This document shows, piece by piece, positions 50,699 to 58,856 of a DNA stretch of 64,000 nt (the stretch's first letter is position 1; each line of letters begins with the position of its first letter). This stretch comes from Actinomadura sp. DC4 (GTDB lineage Bacteria; Actinomycetota; Actinomycetes; Streptosporangiales; Streptosporangiaceae). A model generated the notes under the pieces. That model saw nothing but the letters and a program-made list of their open reading frames with translations, did not search any database and had not been told where the DNA came from. Made by a program: the position numbers and the translations under genes. The stretch lies in assembly GCF_030406325.1 (NCBI RefSeq), contig NZ_JAUEQY010000002.1:124001-188000 (forward strand), read 5' to 3'.

Positions 50699-50990
50699 AC
50701 CGCCTCCATTGAGCAGGTTTCACATTTTTGGGGCGCGAGACGCCGTACGACCCGTCGTGTCGTCCGCCGGACAGGCGTGACCGACGGCCATCTACAGGCC
50801 GCAGAGCGCGAACACTGGGGGGAGACTAGGCCCATCCGAAACCCTGCGCAATGGATGAAAGCCCTGGCCAGCGGCTATTTGGTCAATCCGAGATCAAACA
50901 CTGTCAAGTCTTGGCAAAGTCCAAGTAAAGCAAGCTTGAGCCCCCCGCGAGACGGGAATGCCTGATAGTTCGGCCCGTTGCGTACGGTAC

Positions 50991-51019
50991 GAGACATTCG
51001 AACGCGTGTTCGATAGACT
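50991..51019 (+). promoter_or_regulatory. Second LexA-controlled leaderless promoter (SOS box)
   Basis: A perfect SOS box TCGAAC-GCGT-GTTCGA (50,998-51,013) fills the spacer between GAGACA (50,991-50,996) and TAGACT (51,014-51,019), 17 bp apart. ATG 51,027 is seven bases beyond the -10. The design matches that at 31,428-31,466. Confidence 0.85.
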
Positions 51020-51026
51020 TCATGGC

Positions 51027-51275
51027 ATGAGGCGGCGAACGTGCGATCACCCGGTCCAGGTCGAGATCCGCGGCGACAGTCCGTCCGGCTTCCGCCAGGA
51101 CGACTGCGACTACGAGGTCATCACCTTCCTCAAGATGCTCGCCCTCCGTCGTCCGCAGGACGACGTCGACACCCAGCTCTGGCAGGTGCGCGCCCGGTCG
51201 GATGACAGTCCCGAGCGGACGTACGAGCTCGAGTGCGATCACGGCCGCTGGCGCATGACAGCCATGTGGTGCTGA
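51027..51275 (+). CDS. SOS-regulated orphan protein (82 aa)
   Basis: ATG 51,027 is the only start downstream of the promoter elements. A longer frame from 50,958 would run through the SOS box and is rejected. The product is soluble with five cysteine/histidine-bearing points (CDHPVQVEIRGDSPSG, DDCDYEVITFLKMLALRRPQDDVDTQLWQVRARS, ELECDHGRWRMTAMWC). The two CDH motifs and the final Cys could bind a metal, perhaps zinc. I recognise no family. LexA control suggests a DNA-damage role. Confidence 0.7.
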   Translation: MRRRTCDHPVQVEIRGDSPSGFRQDDCDYEVITFLKMLALRRPQDDVDTQLWQVRARSDDSPERTYELECDHGRWRMTAMWC

Positions 51276-51350
51276 GAGCACGCTGAAAAGACGGCAACGA
51301 AAGGGGAACATGCTCACGTCGGTGTGATGCGTCCTGATACCTTGGCAAAG

Positions 51351-51372
51351 CGAAAAAGACCGGCCTTTTTCG
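51351..51372. terminator. Possible hairpin after the SOS orphan gene
   Basis: CGAAAAAG (51,351-51,358) and CTTTTTCG (51,365-51,372) form a perfect 8-bp stem with a six-base loop. It lies 75 bases after the stop and before the methyltransferase gene. Confidence 0.4.
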
Positions 51373-51446
51373 GTTGGAACGCAAGAGGCGAGACGTGCGT
51401 TTCCTGCGTAGATGGACGCTGATCTACCGGGACCCTGGAGGCGCGG

Positions 51447-52235
51447 GTGACCGAACAGGCCTGGCTGCCACAGGGTGTTGACGCGCATCGGCCGACCGAC
51501 GCCAGGGTGCACGACTACGCGCTCGGTGGCAAGGACAACTACGCGATCGACCGCGCGTACGCGCACAAACTGGCGTCCCTGCTCCCCGGGAGCGGCCGCC
51601 CGATCGTGGAGAACGCCAGGTTCGTACGGCGGGCGGTCCGCCACCTCCGCGCTCTCGGCGTCCGGCAGTTCCTGGAGATCGGGAGCGGCCTGCCGCGCCG
51701 GGGCAACGTGCACGAGGTCGCCGGCCCGGACGCGACCGTCGTCTACGTCGACTACGACCCCGTGGCGGTCAGCCACTTCCAGGCGGTGCTGTCCGCGAAC
51801 TCCTCCGCGGCGGCCATCCGGGGCGACGCCACGAAACCCGGCACGATCCTCGCCGATCCCGTGGTCACCGGGATGATCGACTTCGATCGGCCGGTCGCCT
51901 TGATGATGACGTACATGCTCCAGCTCGTGTCCGACGCGGACGATCCGCGGCGGATCGTGGGTGAGTTCCGTGAGCCGCTGGCGGCCGGCAGCCACCTGGT
52001 GCTCAGCCACGCCACTCTCGAGATGCTCTCGCCGGCCGAGATCGAGGCCGCCGGCTTGGCGTTCGAGGAGCTGCGCGAACCCGTGACGCTACGCGGCCGC
52101 GCCCAGGTCACCGAGCTGTTCGACGGCTTCGAGCTGCTCGACCCCGGCGTGGTCGCGGCGCCGGAGTGGCGCCCGGACCGGCCGTACCGCGACCCGACCG
52201 GCTGGGTGCTCGCCGGGGTCGGCCGCAAGCCCTGA
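51447..52235 (+). CDS. SAM-dependent methyltransferase, Methyltransf_19 (DUF574) family
   Basis: The 262-aa protein has the complete family layout: the N-terminal DARVHDYALGGKDNYAIDR signature, SAM-binding FLEIGSGLPRRGNVHEVA, then VVYVDYDPVAVSH, MIDFDRPVALMMTYMLQLVSDADDP and the C-terminal GFELLDPGVVAAPEWRPD. The GTG at 51,447 follows CTGGAGGCGCG. Its closest visible relative is the truncated gene at the window start. The methyl acceptor is unknown. Confidence 0.88.
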   Translation: MTEQAWLPQGVDAHRPTDARVHDYALGGKDNYAIDRAYAHKLASLLPGSGRPIVENARFVRRAVRHLRALGVRQFLEIGSGLPRRGNVHEVAGPDATVVYVDYDPVAVSHFQAVLSANSSAAAIRGDATKPGTILADPVVTGMIDFDRPVALMMTYMLQLVSDADDPRRIVGEFREPLAAGSHLVLSHATLEMLSPAEIEAAGLAFEELREPVTLRGRAQVTELFDGFELLDPGVVAAPEWRPDRPYRDPTGWVLAGVGRKP

Positions 52236-52249
52236 CTGACGGGCCCGTC

Positions 52250-52954
52250 TCAGCGGATCTTCTTCGGGCGGTACGCGTGATATTCGCTGCCTGACACGAG
52301 CCCGTACGTGCGCGTGCGGTAGTCGGTGCCGTAGCTCCCGCGCTGCTCGTACTCCCAGTACGCCGAGTGGTGGCTGTCGGTCCACCTCACGAAGATCAGC
52401 GCGTGCCGGGTGTTGTTGTTCCCACTCGCGTCGACCACCAGGTCGCCCGGCTGGAGCTGGGACATGGAGATCGGCGTCGAGACCGAGCTCGAGGCCAGCC
52501 CCACGGTGATCGGGCCCGGCTTGCCGAGCGCCAGCGCCATCGAGACGTACCCGGAGCAGTCCGTCCGGTATCCGTCGTGGGTGGTGAGCTGGCTGTACGG
52601 GACGCGCTGGTCGGTGTGCGGGTGCCAGAGCGTCGCGCGGGAGAGCACCTGGGCGCGCGTGATCGTTCCCGGCGGCGGGGCGCTGGGCGTGGCGGACGGC
52701 TTCGGCGACTTGCTCGCGGACGGCTTGGCCACCGCCTTGACGGCCGGCGGCACGGCCGTCGGGCCGGTCGGCGGCGCGGCGTGCGGGGTCACCGGCTTGA
52801 CGGCCGGCGGAATCTCCGGCTTCGCGGCCGACGACGCCGCGGCACTGGAGTCGGCGGCCTGCTGTGCCGGACCCATGGTGTAGCCGTAGGCCGCCATGCT
52901 GGATCCGGCGACCAGGGCCACCGCTCCGGCGATGACGATGCGCGGTGTACGCAT
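52250..52954 (-). CDS. Secreted NlpC/P60-like cysteine peptidase-type protein
   Basis: The 234-aa protein has an N-terminal hydrophobic signal (VIAGAVALVAGSSMAAYGY), a long Pro/Ala/Lys/Ser-rich wall-spanning linker (about 40-98) and a C-terminal NlpC/P60-like domain with RTDCSGYVSMA (Cys133) and NTRHALIFVRW (His184) as catalytic pair. Such enzymes cleave peptide bonds in peptidoglycan. Its stop lies 14 bases from the methyltransferase stop. It is monocistronic and starts at ATG 52,954 with AGGAGG upstream. Confidence 0.85.
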   Translation of the reverse strand: MRTPRIVIAGAVALVAGSSMAAYGYTMGPAQQAADSSAAASSAAKPEIPPAVKPVTPHAAPPTGPTAVPPAVKAVAKPSASKSPKPSATPSAPPPGTITRAQVLSRATLWHPHTDQRVPYSQLTTHDGYRTDCSGYVSMALALGKPGPITVGLASSSVSTPISMSQLQPGDLVVDASGNNNTRHALIFVRWTDSHHSAYWEYEQRGSYGTDYRTRTYGLVSGSEYHAYRPKKIR

Positions 52955-53136
52955 GTCCTACCTCCTGAACGGACGGGGCGCGCGGCCGCCGCGAGGGTAC
53001 CCGGGACGCACCGCACTCGTTCGCCGCACACCCTAGACACAAAGATCATCCCGATCCGGGACATATCGCAGAATTCGTACCAATCCGCTTCCACGATCGC
53101 TCCGAAGTACCCGCGAGGCACGTCGATTGGGAGCAC

Positions 53137-54330
53137 ATGCGGATCGCGGTCATCGGTAGTGGCGTGGCGGGGCTCACCGCCGCGTACGTGCTGGCCAGGA
53201 ACTCAGAGGTGACGCTGTTCGAGGCCGACGAGCGCCTCGGCGGGCACGCGCACACCCACGACGTCGGCGGCATGGCCGTCGACTCGGGGTTCATCGTGCA
53301 CAACCACCGGACCTATCCCCTGCTCACCCGTCTCTTCCGCGAGCTCGGGGTGGAGACGCGGGAGACCGAGATGAGCATGTCGGTCCGCTGTCGCGGATGC
53401 GGCCTCGAATATGCCGGCGGGCGGGGGATACCGGGGCTCCTCGCCCGCCGGCCAAGTCTGCGCTACCTGCGGATGCTCGCGGACGTCCCGCGCTTCCACC
53501 GCGCCGCGCGCGCCCTGACCGGCGACCCGACCCTCGGGGAGTTCGTCGCCGGCTACTCCCCCTACTTCGTCGCGCACTTCGTCACGCCGCTGGTCGCCGC
53601 GGTCTGGTCGTGCTCGGCCGCCGACGCCATGCGCTATCCGGCCCGGTACCTGTTCGCGTTCCTGGACAACCACGGCATGCTCTCGGTGACCGGGGCCCCG
53701 CCCTGGCGTACGGTCGCCGGCGGCAGCCGCGCGTACGTCGACCGGATCGCCAAGGGCCTGACCTCGGTCCGCACCGGCGCGCCGGTGCGCGACCTGCGCC
53801 GCACCCCGGACGGCGTCGCGCTGCATACGCCGCTCGGCGCCGCGGAGTTCGACGCCGCCGTCGTCGCCGCCCATCCCGGCCAGGCGCTACGGCTGCTCGC
53901 CGAGCCGACGCGGGCCGAGCGGGAGACGCTGGGCGCCTTCCGGTACTCCCGCAACGAGGCCGTGCTGCACACCGACGGCTCGGCGCTGCCCGAGCGCGCG
54001 CACGCCGCGTGGAACTACACGATGCCCTCCTGCGCGGCCACCGCCGACCGGGTGCGGGTCAGCTACGACATGAACCGCCTGCAGCGGCTCGGCGCGCCGC
54101 GGCCGTACGTGGTCACCCTCGGCGGCACGGTGCCCGAGGAGCACGTGCTCGCCCGGATGGTCTACGAGCACCCGGTCTACACGCCCGAGGCCGTGGCCGC
54201 GCAGGAGCGGCTGCCGGCCCTGAACGACCGGCGGATCGCCTTCGCCGGCGCGTACCACGGCTGGGGCTTCCACGAGGACGGCTGCCGCTCCGGCGTCGAG
54301 GCGGCCCGCGCGCTGGGCGGCACGTGGTGA
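53137..54330 (+). CDS. FAD-dependent oxidoreductase of the lipid-methylation operon
   Basis: The 397-aa flavoprotein opens with the Rossmann motif IAVIGSGVAGLTAAYVLARNSEVTLFEADERLGGHAHTH, followed by GMAVDSGFIVHN. The C-terminal FAD-contacting region FAGAYHGWGFHEDGCRSGVEAA ends the protein. It matches the oxidoreductase encoded next to cyclopropane-synthase-type genes in many bacteria (M. tuberculosis Rv0449c type). In 10-methyl fatty acid pathways a flavoprotein reduces the methylene intermediate, but that role is inferred. Its TGA overlaps the next GTG. Confidence 0.88.
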   Translation: MRIAVIGSGVAGLTAAYVLARNSEVTLFEADERLGGHAHTHDVGGMAVDSGFIVHNHRTYPLLTRLFRELGVETRETEMSMSVRCRGCGLEYAGGRGIPGLLARRPSLRYLRMLADVPRFHRAARALTGDPTLGEFVAGYSPYFVAHFVTPLVAAVWSCSAADAMRYPARYLFAFLDNHGMLSVTGAPPWRTVAGGSRAYVDRIAKGLTSVRTGAPVRDLRRTPDGVALHTPLGAAEFDAAVVAAHPGQALRLLAEPTRAERETLGAFRYSRNEAVLHTDGSALPERAHAAWNYTMPSCAATADRVRVSYDMNRLQRLGAPRPYVVTLGGTVPEEHVLARMVYEHPVYTPEAVAAQERLPALNDRRIAFAGAYHGWGFHEDGCRSGVEAARALGGTW

Positions 54331-54953
54331 CGGCCCTGTACGCCTGCCGCGTCACACACGTCCGTACGGCCCCGCTGCGCAACGCCTTCACCTATCCGGT
54401 CTACCTGTGGCTGGTCGACGTCGACCGGCCGCCACGCGGCTTCCTGGCCCGTGACCACTTCGGCGGGGGCACGCTCCGCCAGGGCGTCACGGACTTCCTG
54501 CGCGAGCGCGGCGTCGAGGCGGTCGGGCGGATCCGGATGCTCGCCCAGCCGCGTGTGCTCGGCCACGTCTTCAACCCGCTCAGCCTCTACTGGTGCGAGG
54601 CGCCCGGTGGCACGCACGTCGTCGCCGAGGTTCACAACACGTACGGCGAGCGCCATGGGTACCTGCTGCGGCCGGGGCAGGACCGGCTCGACAAGGAGTT
54701 CTTCGTCTCCCCCTTCTACCCGGTCGACGGGACGTACCGGATGAGCCTGCCCGAGCCCGGCGAGCGGCTGGCGGTCTCGGTCACGCTGCACCGCCCCGGC
54801 GACCGCCCGTTCGTGGCCACCGTACGCGGCGAGCGCACGCGCGGGCGTGCCGTGCGGCGTGCGCTGGCGACCCTCGCCGTACCCGTGCGCATCCGCCGCC
54901 AGGGCATCGGCCTCTACCTGCGTGGACTTCCCCGAAAGGAGCACCCTGGATGA
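54327..54953 (+). CDS. DUF1365 family protein
   Basis: The 208-aa protein has the DUF1365 signature: YACRVTHVRTAPLRNAFTYPVYLWLVDVD, RIRMLAQPRVLGHVFNPLSLYWCEAPGG, VVAEVHNTYGERHGYLL and DKEFFVSPFYPVDGTYRMS. DUF1365 is almost always encoded between the flavoprotein and a cyclopropane-synthase-type methyltransferase and is assumed to assist lipid substrate handling. GTG start and stop overlap both neighbours by four bases. Confidence 0.85.
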   Translation: MTALYACRVTHVRTAPLRNAFTYPVYLWLVDVDRPPRGFLARDHFGGGTLRQGVTDFLRERGVEAVGRIRMLAQPRVLGHVFNPLSLYWCEAPGGTHVVAEVHNTYGERHGYLLRPGQDRLDKEFFVSPFYPVDGTYRMSLPEPGERLAVSVTLHRPGDRPFVATVRGERTRGRAVRRALATLAVPVRIRRQGIGLYLRGLPRKEHPG

Positions 54954-56113
54954 ACTGGCCCGACATCGAGCGGGTGCCGCGGTCGGCCGTGCGTGCGGCC
55001 GTGGCGCGGCGGCTCTTCGCCCGCGCCGCCTCCCGCCTGTCGCTGGAGGTCGAACTCCCCGATGGCGTACGGCCGGGCACCGGACCCCGCATCGTCCTGC
55101 ACCGGCCCGACGCGTTCTTCCACCGCGTCGGCGCGTACGGGCTGATCGGCCTCGGCGAGGCGTACATGGCCGGCGACTGGGACGCCCCCGACCTGGCCGG
55201 GCTACTCACGGAGTTCGCCTCACGGGTGAGCACGCTGGTGCCGCCGCGGCTGCAGTGGGTGCGCCGCTGGTACGCGCGGCGCTCGCCCGACGACGGCTCG
55301 ATCTCGGCGGCGCGGGAGAACATCCACCGGCACTACGACCTGTCCAACGCGCTGTTCGCGGCGTTCCTGGACGAGACGATGACGTACTCCAGCGCGCTGT
55401 TCGAGCACGACGACACCCTCGCGGACGCGCAGCGGCGCAAGATCGACCGGCTGCTCGACCTGGCCGGGGTGAGGCCGGGCAGCCGGGTGCTGGAGATCGG
55501 CACCGGGTGGGGCGAGCTCGCCATCCGGGCCGCCGCGCGCGGCGCCCGGGTCACCTCGATCACCATCTCCGAGGAGCAGCGCAAGCTCGCCCTCGACCGG
55601 GTCGCCGAGGCCGGGTACGCCGGCAGCGTCGACGTCGACCTGCGCGACTACCGCGAGGTGGAGGGCGTCTACGACGCGATCGTCAGCGTCGAGATGATCG
55701 AGGCGGTCGGCGAGCGGTACTGGCCGGTCTTCTTCGAGAGCCTCGACCGCGCGCTCGCCCCCGGCGGCCGGATCGCCCTGCAGGCGATCACGATGCCGCA
55801 CGACCGGATGCTCGCCACCCGCACCACCTACACCTGGGTGCAGAAGTACATCTTCCCCGGCGGCCTGCTTCCCTCGGTCGAGGCGATCGAGTCGGCGACG
55901 GCGCTCCGGGTCACCGGCCGGTTCGCGTTCGGCCCGGACTACGCGCGGACGCTCCGGATGTGGCGGGAGCGGTTCGAGCGAGCCGACGTCGAGGCGCTCG
56001 GCTTCGACGGGGTCTTCCGCCGCATGTGGCGCTTCTACCTGGCCTACTCCGAGGCCGGGTTCCGCTCCGGCTACCTGAACGTCCGGCAACTGCTCTTGGA
56101 GAGATCCGCATGA
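54950..56113 (+). CDS. Cyclopropane-fatty-acyl-phospholipid synthase family methyltransferase 1 (UfaA1-like)
   Basis: The 387-aa protein has the CFA synthase layout: HYDLSNALFAAFLDETMTYSSALFEHDDTLADAQRRKID, SAM motif VLEIGTGWGELAIRAA, ITISEEQRKLA, and VSVEMIEAVGERYWPVFFESLDRAL, the form seen in UfaA1-type enzymes making 10-methyl fatty acids. An ITMPHDRM and YIFPGGLLPSVEAI region follows. It likely methylates the double bond of phospholipid oleate. ATG 54,950 overlaps the DUF1365 stop (ATGA). Confidence 0.88.
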   Translation: MNWPDIERVPRSAVRAAVARRLFARAASRLSLEVELPDGVRPGTGPRIVLHRPDAFFHRVGAYGLIGLGEAYMAGDWDAPDLAGLLTEFASRVSTLVPPRLQWVRRWYARRSPDDGSISAARENIHRHYDLSNALFAAFLDETMTYSSALFEHDDTLADAQRRKIDRLLDLAGVRPGSRVLEIGTGWGELAIRAAARGARVTSITISEEQRKLALDRVAEAGYAGSVDVDLRDYREVEGVYDAIVSVEMIEAVGERYWPVFFESLDRALAPGGRIALQAITMPHDRMLATRTTYTWVQKYIFPGGLLPSVEAIESATALRVTGRFAFGPDYARTLRMWRERFERADVEALGFDGVFRRMWRFYLAYSEAGFRSGYLNVRQLLLERSA

Positions 56114-57291
56114 CGGTCGCGGCCACGATGGAACCCCTGCTCCACCGGCTGTTCGACGGCGAGCCGCCGGTGCGGATCCGCGCGTGGGACGGCAGCGAGA
56201 CCGGGCCCTCCGGCGGCCCGGTGCTGGTCCTGCGCTCGCGCCGTGCGCTGCGGCGCGTCCTGTGGCGGCCCGGCGAGCTCGGGTTCGCCCGCGCGTACGT
56301 GACCGGCGACCTCGACGTGGACGGCGACCTCGCCGAGGGCCTGCGGGCGGTGTGGGCGTCCCGGCCCGCGGGCGTTCCGTGGGCGCGGGCGGCCTGGCTC
56401 GCCGTACGGCTCGGCGTGCTGGGGCCGCCGCCGCGTGCGCCGCGCTCGGAGGCCCGGCTGTCCGGCCGCGAGCACACCCTGCGGCGCGACCGTGCCGCGA
56501 TCGCGCACCACTACGACGTGCCCGCGGCCTTCTACGAACTGCTGCTCGACGAGTCGATGGCCTACTCCTGCGCGTACTTCGACGATGACGACCTGGCCAA
56601 GGCCCAGCGCGCCAAGCTCGGCCTGGTCTGCCGCAAGCTCGGGCTCCGGCCGGGCATGCGGCTGCTCGACGTCGGCTGCGGCTGGGGTTCGCTGGCGGTG
56701 CACGCCGCCGCCGAGTACGGGGTGCGCGTCACGGGGATCACGCTGTCGGAGGAGCAGGCCGCGTACGCGCGCTCCCGGGTGAAGGGGCTGCCGGTGGAGA
56801 TCCGGGTCGAGGACTATCGGGAGACCGGCGACGGGCCCTACGACGCGATCGCCTCGATCGAGATGGGCGAGCACGTCGGCGCCGCGAACTACCCGGTGTT
56901 CGCCGCGCGGCTGCACTCGCTCGTACGGCCGGGCGGGCCGGTGCTGATCCAGCAGATGTCGCGGCGGAGCGGGTCGGCGCCGGGCGGCGGCCCGTTCATC
57001 GAGACCTACATCGCGCCCGACATGCACATGCGGCCGGTCGAGGAGACCGTCGGGCTGCTGCAGGGCGCCGGACTCGAGGTCCGCGACCTGCACGGTCTGC
57101 GCGAGGACTACGTACGGACCGCCGAGGCGTGGTCGCGGAACCTGGAGTCCCGCTGGGACGAGGCGGTGGCGCTGATCGGCGAGGAGGGCGCCCGGGTGTG
57201 GCGGCTGTACCTCGCGGGCGGCGCGCTCGCCTTCGAGCAGGACCGCATGGGCGTCGACCAGATCCTCGCGACCCGGCCCTCGGAGGCATGA
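56110..57291 (+). CDS. Cyclopropane-fatty-acyl-phospholipid synthase family methyltransferase 2
   Basis: The 393-aa protein has a divergent N-terminus (about 1-120), then HYDVPAAFYELLLDESMAYSCAYFDDDDLAKAQRAKLGLVCRKLGL, the SAM motif LLDVGCGWGSLAVHAA, GITLSEEQAAYARSRV and ASIEMGEHVGAANYPVFAARLHSLV. The GEHVG form is closer to classical cyclopropane synthases than the first copy. Overlap with the gene before it is four bases. Two different methyltransferases in one operon may act on different bond positions or products. Confidence 0.85.
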   Translation: MTVAATMEPLLHRLFDGEPPVRIRAWDGSETGPSGGPVLVLRSRRALRRVLWRPGELGFARAYVTGDLDVDGDLAEGLRAVWASRPAGVPWARAAWLAVRLGVLGPPPRAPRSEARLSGREHTLRRDRAAIAHHYDVPAAFYELLLDESMAYSCAYFDDDDLAKAQRAKLGLVCRKLGLRPGMRLLDVGCGWGSLAVHAAAEYGVRVTGITLSEEQAAYARSRVKGLPVEIRVEDYRETGDGPYDAIASIEMGEHVGAANYPVFAARLHSLVRPGGPVLIQQMSRRSGSAPGGGPFIETYIAPDMHMRPVEETVGLLQGAGLEVRDLHGLREDYVRTAEAWSRNLESRWDEAVALIGEEGARVWRLYLAGGALAFEQDRMGVDQILATRPSEA

Positions 57292-58058
57292 TGATCTTCA
57301 TCTGGACACTCGTGGCCGTGGTGGCGGTGCTGGCGGTGACGTTCGCGGTCGCGCGCGTGGTGGGCCGGCACAGTGTGGTGGACGTGGCGTGGGGGCTCGG
57401 CTTCGCCGTCGTGTCCGTGGTGGGCGCGGCGGTGGGCGGGGGTTCTCCGGGACGCCGCCTGCTGGTCGCCGCGCTGACCGTGGTCTGGGGCGTACGGCTG
57501 GCGGCGCACATCGCCTGGCGGTCGCGCGGCGGAGGCGAGGACCCGCGCTACGAGCGGTTGCTGGCGGACGCGCCGGGGAGCCGCGACGCGTACGCGCTGC
57601 GCAAGATCTACCTGACGCAGGGGCCGGTGCTCTGGTTCGTGTCGCTGCCGGTGCAGGTCGCCCAGCTGTCGCGGGGGCCGCTCGGGGTCATGGCGTGGAT
57701 CGGGACCGCGGTGTGGCTGGTCGGGTTCGTCTTCGAGTCGGTCGGTGACCTCCAGCTCGCCCGCTTCCGCGCCGACCCGGCCGGCCGCGGGCAGGTGATG
57801 GACCGCGGGCTGTGGCGGTACACCCGCCACCCGAACTACTTCGGCGACGCGTGCGTGTGGTGGGGCCTGTTCCTCATCGCCTGCGACCACTGGACCGGCG
57901 CGCTGACCGTACTGTCCCCGGTGCTCATGACGTTCTTCCTGGTGAAGGGGACGGGCAAGCCGCTGCTGGAGGAGGGCATGAAGAGCACCCGGCCGGGCTA
58001 TGAGGAGTACGCCGCGCGGACGAGCGGCTTCCTCCCCCTGCCCCCACGCCGCCGCTGA
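57288..58058 (+). CDS. DUF1295 membrane protein (steroid 5-alpha-reductase-like)
   Basis: The 256-aa integral membrane protein has about six helices. The C-terminal core YTRHPNYFGDACVWWGLFLIACDHWTGALTVLSPVLMTFFLVKGTGKPLLEEGMKSTRPGYEEYAARTSGFLP is the DUF1295/ICMT-like signature for NADPH-dependent reduction or methyl transfer. It starts at ATG 57,288 (or 57,291), overlapping the CFA gene stop. In Mycobacterium the matching gene sits next to ufaA1. It ends the operon. Confidence 0.85.
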   Translation: MMIFIWTLVAVVAVLAVTFAVARVVGRHSVVDVAWGLGFAVVSVVGAAVGGGSPGRRLLVAALTVVWGVRLAAHIAWRSRGGGEDPRYERLLADAPGSRDAYALRKIYLTQGPVLWFVSLPVQVAQLSRGPLGVMAWIGTAVWLVGFVFESVGDLQLARFRADPAGRGQVMDRGLWRYTRHPNYFGDACVWWGLFLIACDHWTGALTVLSPVLMTFFLVKGTGKPLLEEGMKSTRPGYEEYAARTSGFLPLPPRRR

Positions 58059-58088
58059 CCTGGGCGGTCGCGGGTGATCGGCTGAGGA

Positions 58089-58094
58089 TAGGCT
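58089..58094 (+). promoter_or_regulatory. -10 box of a leaderless promoter for the IclR gene
   Basis: TAGGCT ends six bases before GTG 58,101, matching the promoter of the HipA-like gene. No ribosome site is present. Confidence 0.5.
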
Positions 58095-58100
58095 CTCCCT

Positions 58101-58853
58101 GTGGTGACGTGGACCGGCGGGGGCTCCATCGACAAGGCACTCACGGTGCTCGAGGCGCTGGCCGAGCACCACCGGGTGACCGACATCGCCGCCGGCACGG
58201 GGCTGCCGAAGTCGACGGTGCACCGCATCCTGCAGTCGCTCGTCGGGTGGGGGTTCGCCCGTACCGACGGCAGCGGCGGGTACGTTCCCGGGCCGCGCAT
58301 CCTCACCCTCGCCGGCAAGGTGATGAGCCGGTTCGACCCCGCCCAGCACGCGGACGCGGCGCTGCAGAGCCTGCGCGACCGGACCGGCTTCACCGTGCAC
58401 TTCGCCATCCGCAGCGGCGACGAGGCCGTCTACGTGCGCAAACTCGAAGGGCTCGGGCCGTACCAGATGGCCTCGCGGGTCGGCATGAGCATGAGCCTGC
58501 ACTCGACCGCGATCGGGAAGGCCGTCCTCGCCCAGCTGCGCGACACGGAGGTCGCCGCGATCACCTCGCGTACCGGCCTCGACCGGCTCACCGAGCGGAC
58601 GATCACCGAGCCCGGCGTGCTGCTGAGCCACCTCGCCGACGTACGCCGGCGCGGCTACTCCGTCGACGACGAGGAGAACGAGGACGGCATCCGCTGTGTC
58701 GGCGCGCCCGTCTTCGACCACACCGGCGCCGTGATGGGCGGCATCTCCGTCTCCGGTCTGGCCTTCGAGGTCGCCTCGGACGACGAGACGCTCGGCGCGG
58801 AGGTCGTCAGCGCCGCCCGCGACGTGTCCGCCGCCCTCGGCGCGCCGGCCTGA
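58101..58853 (+). CDS. IclR-family transcriptional regulator
   Basis: The 250-aa protein has an IclR winged helix (SIDKALTVLEALAEHHRVTDIAAGTGLPKSTVHRILQSLVGWGFARTD, about 9-56) and an effector domain (HFAIRSGDEAVYVRKLEG, SMSLHSTAIGKAVLAQL, RGYSVDDEENEDGIRCVGAPVFD). It is convergent with the eda-kdgK pair, stopping four bases from kdgK. Regulators of this kind often control 2-keto-3-deoxygluconate metabolism, which makes it the probable regulator. Confidence 0.9.
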   Translation: MVTWTGGGSIDKALTVLEALAEHHRVTDIAAGTGLPKSTVHRILQSLVGWGFARTDGSGGYVPGPRILTLAGKVMSRFDPAQHADAALQSLRDRTGFTVHFAIRSGDEAVYVRKLEGLGPYQMASRVGMSMSLHSTAIGKAVLAQLRDTEVAAITSRTGLDRLTERTITEPGVLLSHLADVRRRGYSVDDEENEDGIRCVGAPVFDHTGAVMGGISVSGLAFEVASDDETLGAEVVSAARDVSAALGAPA

Positions 58854-58856
58854 CCG

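Noticed and set aside
50777-50965. 62-codon plus-strand frame between the permease and the SOS gene
   Set aside because: No ribosome site or homology; it overlaps probable promoter sequence.
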